The notes beneath the pieces are model-generated. The model worked only from the letters and a program-made list of their open reading frames with translations. It was not told where the DNA came from and made no database searches. Positions 44,434-46,731 of a stretch of 46,731 nt of DNA are shown here, one piece after another; the stretch's first letter is position 1, and each line of letters opens with the position of its first letter. The position numbers were made by a program, and so were the translations under genes. The stretch lies in NCBI RefSeq assembly GCF_004799035.1, contig NZ_MWIO01000037.1:1-46731 (forward strand), given 5' to 3'. Origin of the DNA: Rhodanobacter lindaniclasticus (GTDB lineage Bacteria > Pseudomonadota > Gammaproteobacteria > Xanthomonadales > Rhodanobacteraceae).

Positions 44434-46731
44434 GCTCCGGCCAGAGCGCATTTCCTGATCTGTTACGCTCGAATCGCACGATCCACGCAAGCAATCCCGA
44501 GTTCCGGCCAGAGCGCATTTCCTGATCTGTTACGCTCCAAGACGCGGTGCAGAGTGCGCAGACGGATGTTCCGGCCAGAGCGCATTTCCTGATCTGTTAC
44601 GCTCACGGATGTTGACGTCTGGTTCGCGACGGGCGTTCCGGCCAGAGCGCATTTCCTGATCTGTTACGCTCGTGCGATGCCGAGCAGGCTGCCCCTGGCC
44701 AGTTCCGGCCAGAGCGCATTTCCTGATCTGTTACGCTCTACTCAGCGCTTGAGCTGGCCACGGGTCTTGTTCCGGCCAGAGCGCATTTCCTGATCTGTTA
44801 CGCTCGGCGCGCATGCGGGCCAGTTCCTCGCGCTCGTTCCGGCCAGAGCGCATTTCCTGATCTGTTACGCTCTCCAGCCCGGTCGGACCACCAGCGCCGA
44901 CGGTTCCGGCCAGAGCGCATTTCCTGATCTGTTACGCTCATACTTTCGTCGCGCCAAGATAGATCGCCGGTTCCGGCCAGAGCGCATTTCCTGACCTGTT
45001 ACGCTCTACCCGGACACGGCCGTGGCGGCCTACCTGGTTCCGGCCAGAGCGCATTTCCTGATCTGTTACGCTCTTTCGCGGTCGCGGCTTGATCCAGACA
45101 ACCGTTCCGGCCAGAGCGCATTTCCTGATCTGTTACGCTCGTCGTCGTGAGCGACGAAGCCAAGGCCTACGTTCCGGCCAGAGCGCATTTCCTGATCTGT
45201 TACGCTCCCCCATCGACATTTTCACCAGCACCCAGACGTTCCGGCCAGAGCGCATTTCCTGATCTGTTACGCTCCTCACGCTCCGGCGAAAGGGCCAGCG
45301 TCATGTTCCGGCCAGAGCGCATTTCCTGATCTGTTACGCTCGGGCAGCTTGAGGTCGTGCTTGAGCATGTAGTTCCGGCCAGAGCGCATTTCCTGATCTG
45401 TTACGCTCCGACAGGTTGCGATGCGCCGATTCAACCTAGTTCCGGCCAGAGCGCATTTCCTGATCTGTTACGCTCACGCCAAGCTGCCGATCGCGCAGTT
45501 CGACAGTTCCGGCCAGAGCGCATTTCCTGATCTGTTACGCTCCTCACGCTCCGGCGAAAGGGCCAGCGTCATGTTCCGGCCAGAGCGCATTTCCTGATCT
45601 GTTACGCTCTCACGTTTGATCGACGTGGCGGACTCGGGAGTTCCGGCCAGAGCGCATTTCCTGATCTGTTACGCTCCAGCAGCATCATCGCCATGTTCGC
45701 CACGTCGTTCCGGCCAGAGCGCATTTCCTGATCTGTTACGCTCACTGACCCGCACGAAGCTCAAGGCGGGCCAGTTCCGGCCAGAGCGCATTTCCTGATC
45801 TGTTACGCTCGAGGCCATCATGGCCATCTATGGCCACTACGTTCCGGCCAGAGCGCATTTCCTGATCTGTTACGCTCGCGCGCCTTCCATGATCGAGTTG
45901 AACTCATGTTCCGGCCAGAGCGCATTTCCTGATCTGTTACGCTCGATGACCGTGGTCCAGTCTTCCCCGGACATGTTCCGGCCAGAGCGCATTTCCTGAT
46001 CTGTTACGCTCGAAGCTGGCGAAGAAACCATCGGCGAAAAAGTTCCGGCCAGAGCGCATTTCCTGATCTGTTACGCTCCAACCTGCCCAAGTGCAAGACG
46101 ACATATTAGTTCCGGCCAGAGCGCATTTCCTGATCTGTTACGCTCATCCTGCAGCGGATGTTCATGCAGGAGTCCGTTCCGGCCAGAGCGCATTTCCTGA
46201 TCTGTTACGCTCCCAGCCCCAACCCCTGCGAGCGCCGCCACGGTTCCGGCCAGAGCGCATTTCCTGATCTGTTACGCTCGTACCCCGCACCGCAGGTACT
46301 GCACGGCTAGTTCCGGCCAGAGCGCATTTCCTGATCTGTTACGCTCAGCGCCTGCAGCTGGGTCAGCGTCAGGTCGGTTCCGGCCAGAGCGCATTTCCTG
46401 ATCTGTTACGCTCCCTGGCTGACGAAACCGACATGCCCGTCGAGTTCCGGCCAGAGCGCATTTCCTGATCTGTTACGCTCTCGCGGCGCGGCCTATGCCG
46501 GCTACCCCGAGTTCCGGCCAGAGCGCATTTCCTGATCTGTTACGCTCAACGCGGCATGGGTCACGTCGCCGAACACCGTTCCGGCCAGAGCGCATTTCCT
46601 GATCTGTTACGCTCACCGGCGCCGTCGTCTACACCGGAACGATCGTTCCGGCCAGAGCGCATTTCCTGATCTGTTACGCTCAATGGCGATCAACTGGCGC
46701 TTCGCCCGCTTGTTCCGGCCAGAGCGCATTT
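44434..46731. CRISPR. CRISPR array, 35 repeats of 37 bp and 34 spacers of 30 bp, cut by the right edge
   Basis: The repeat begins GTTCCGGCCAGAGCGC and ends GATCTGTTACGCTC. Repeats start every 67 bases without exception from 44434 to 46712, so all 34 spacers are 30 bp. Two repeats differ: the first (T to C at its second base, 44435) and the ninth (T to C at 44995). Spacers 13 and 17 are identical. No cas gene or leader is seen in the window; the changed first repeat suggests the left end is the old, trailer end and that leader and cas genes lie to the right. The regular 37/30 spacing fits class 2 systems (type II arrays are typically 36/30) better than type I, but the subtype cannot be set from this. 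Confidence 0.97.

Noticed and set aside
42340..44490. Minus-strand frame of 716 codons opposite the M56 protease
   Set aside because: It is glycine/arginine-rich shadow translation; the plus strand shows HELAH and transmembrane helices.
45147..45798. Short frames in the CRISPR array (containing PARAHFLICYAP)
   Set aside because: They are translations of the CRISPR repeat itself.

Overview
The window is GC-rich chromosomal DNA of a gammaproteobacterium, most like the Rhodanobacter/Dyella/Luteibacter group of the Xanthomonadales. This rests on protein content (E. coli-type PssA, UbiJ/UbiB/UbiK, RdgC, ComM, class Ia RNR, an AceB/AceA pair) and on intergenic GTAG-type palindromes like those of Stenotrophomonas and relatives. 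It is an inference; no marker gene such as rRNA is present.

Region 1 (1-8005, minus strand) is an accessory polymorphic-toxin locus. A 2012-residue secreted RHS/YD-repeat protein ends in about seven Fn3-like repeats instead of the usual RHS core. The missing core is on a separate downstream ORF with its own signal peptide, ending in a C-terminal domain with an HEGIH zinc-protease motif. An ATGA-overlapping, AT-rich, cysteine-containing ORF follows, the likely immunity gene. A second copy of the core cassette, preceded by a relic of the Fn3 tail, begins at 284 and runs off the left edge. The two copies are colinear at an offset of exactly 1661 bp.

Region 2 (8.2-36 kb) is mostly housekeeping: GST, M1 aminopeptidase, an alpha/beta-hydrolase-fold protein without its nucleophile serine, a fatty acid hydroxylase, a YCII protein, a YgjP-type metalloprotease, RdgC, aromatic aminotransferase, a DUF465 protein, GNAT, PssA, a lipoprotein and an M16 protease. 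A 68-residue membrane protein follows behind a sigma-54-like promoter. Then come TrmL, UbiJ-UbiB, TruC, ArfB, an acyltransferase, the glyoxylate shunt (LysR regulator, aceB, aceA), a CPA antiporter with a TrkA-N domain, ComM, UbiK and P-II.

Region 3 (36-40.5 kb) is a class Ia ribonucleotide reductase locus. A sigma-70-like promoter leads into a cobalamin riboswitch upstream of nrdA. The nrdA-nrdB gap holds a GIY-YIG nuclease gene bracketed by two palindromic repeat pairs.

Region 4 (40.5-44.3 kb) carries an AraC regulator, an exported NTF2-like protein, and a BlaI/BlaR1-like repressor-protease pair behind a double BlaI-type operator. The BlaR1-like protein has a C-terminal seven-residue Q/E/G repeat instead of a penicillin-binding sensor.

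Region 5 (44434 to the right edge) is a CRISPR array: 35 repeats of 37 bp, the last cut by the edge, and 34 spacers of exactly 30 bp. No cas gene lies in the window. Palindromic repeats of at least four kinds are scattered between genes, and in three cases a GTAG element supplies a gene's stop codon. No tRNA, rRNA, insertion sequence or prophage was seen.
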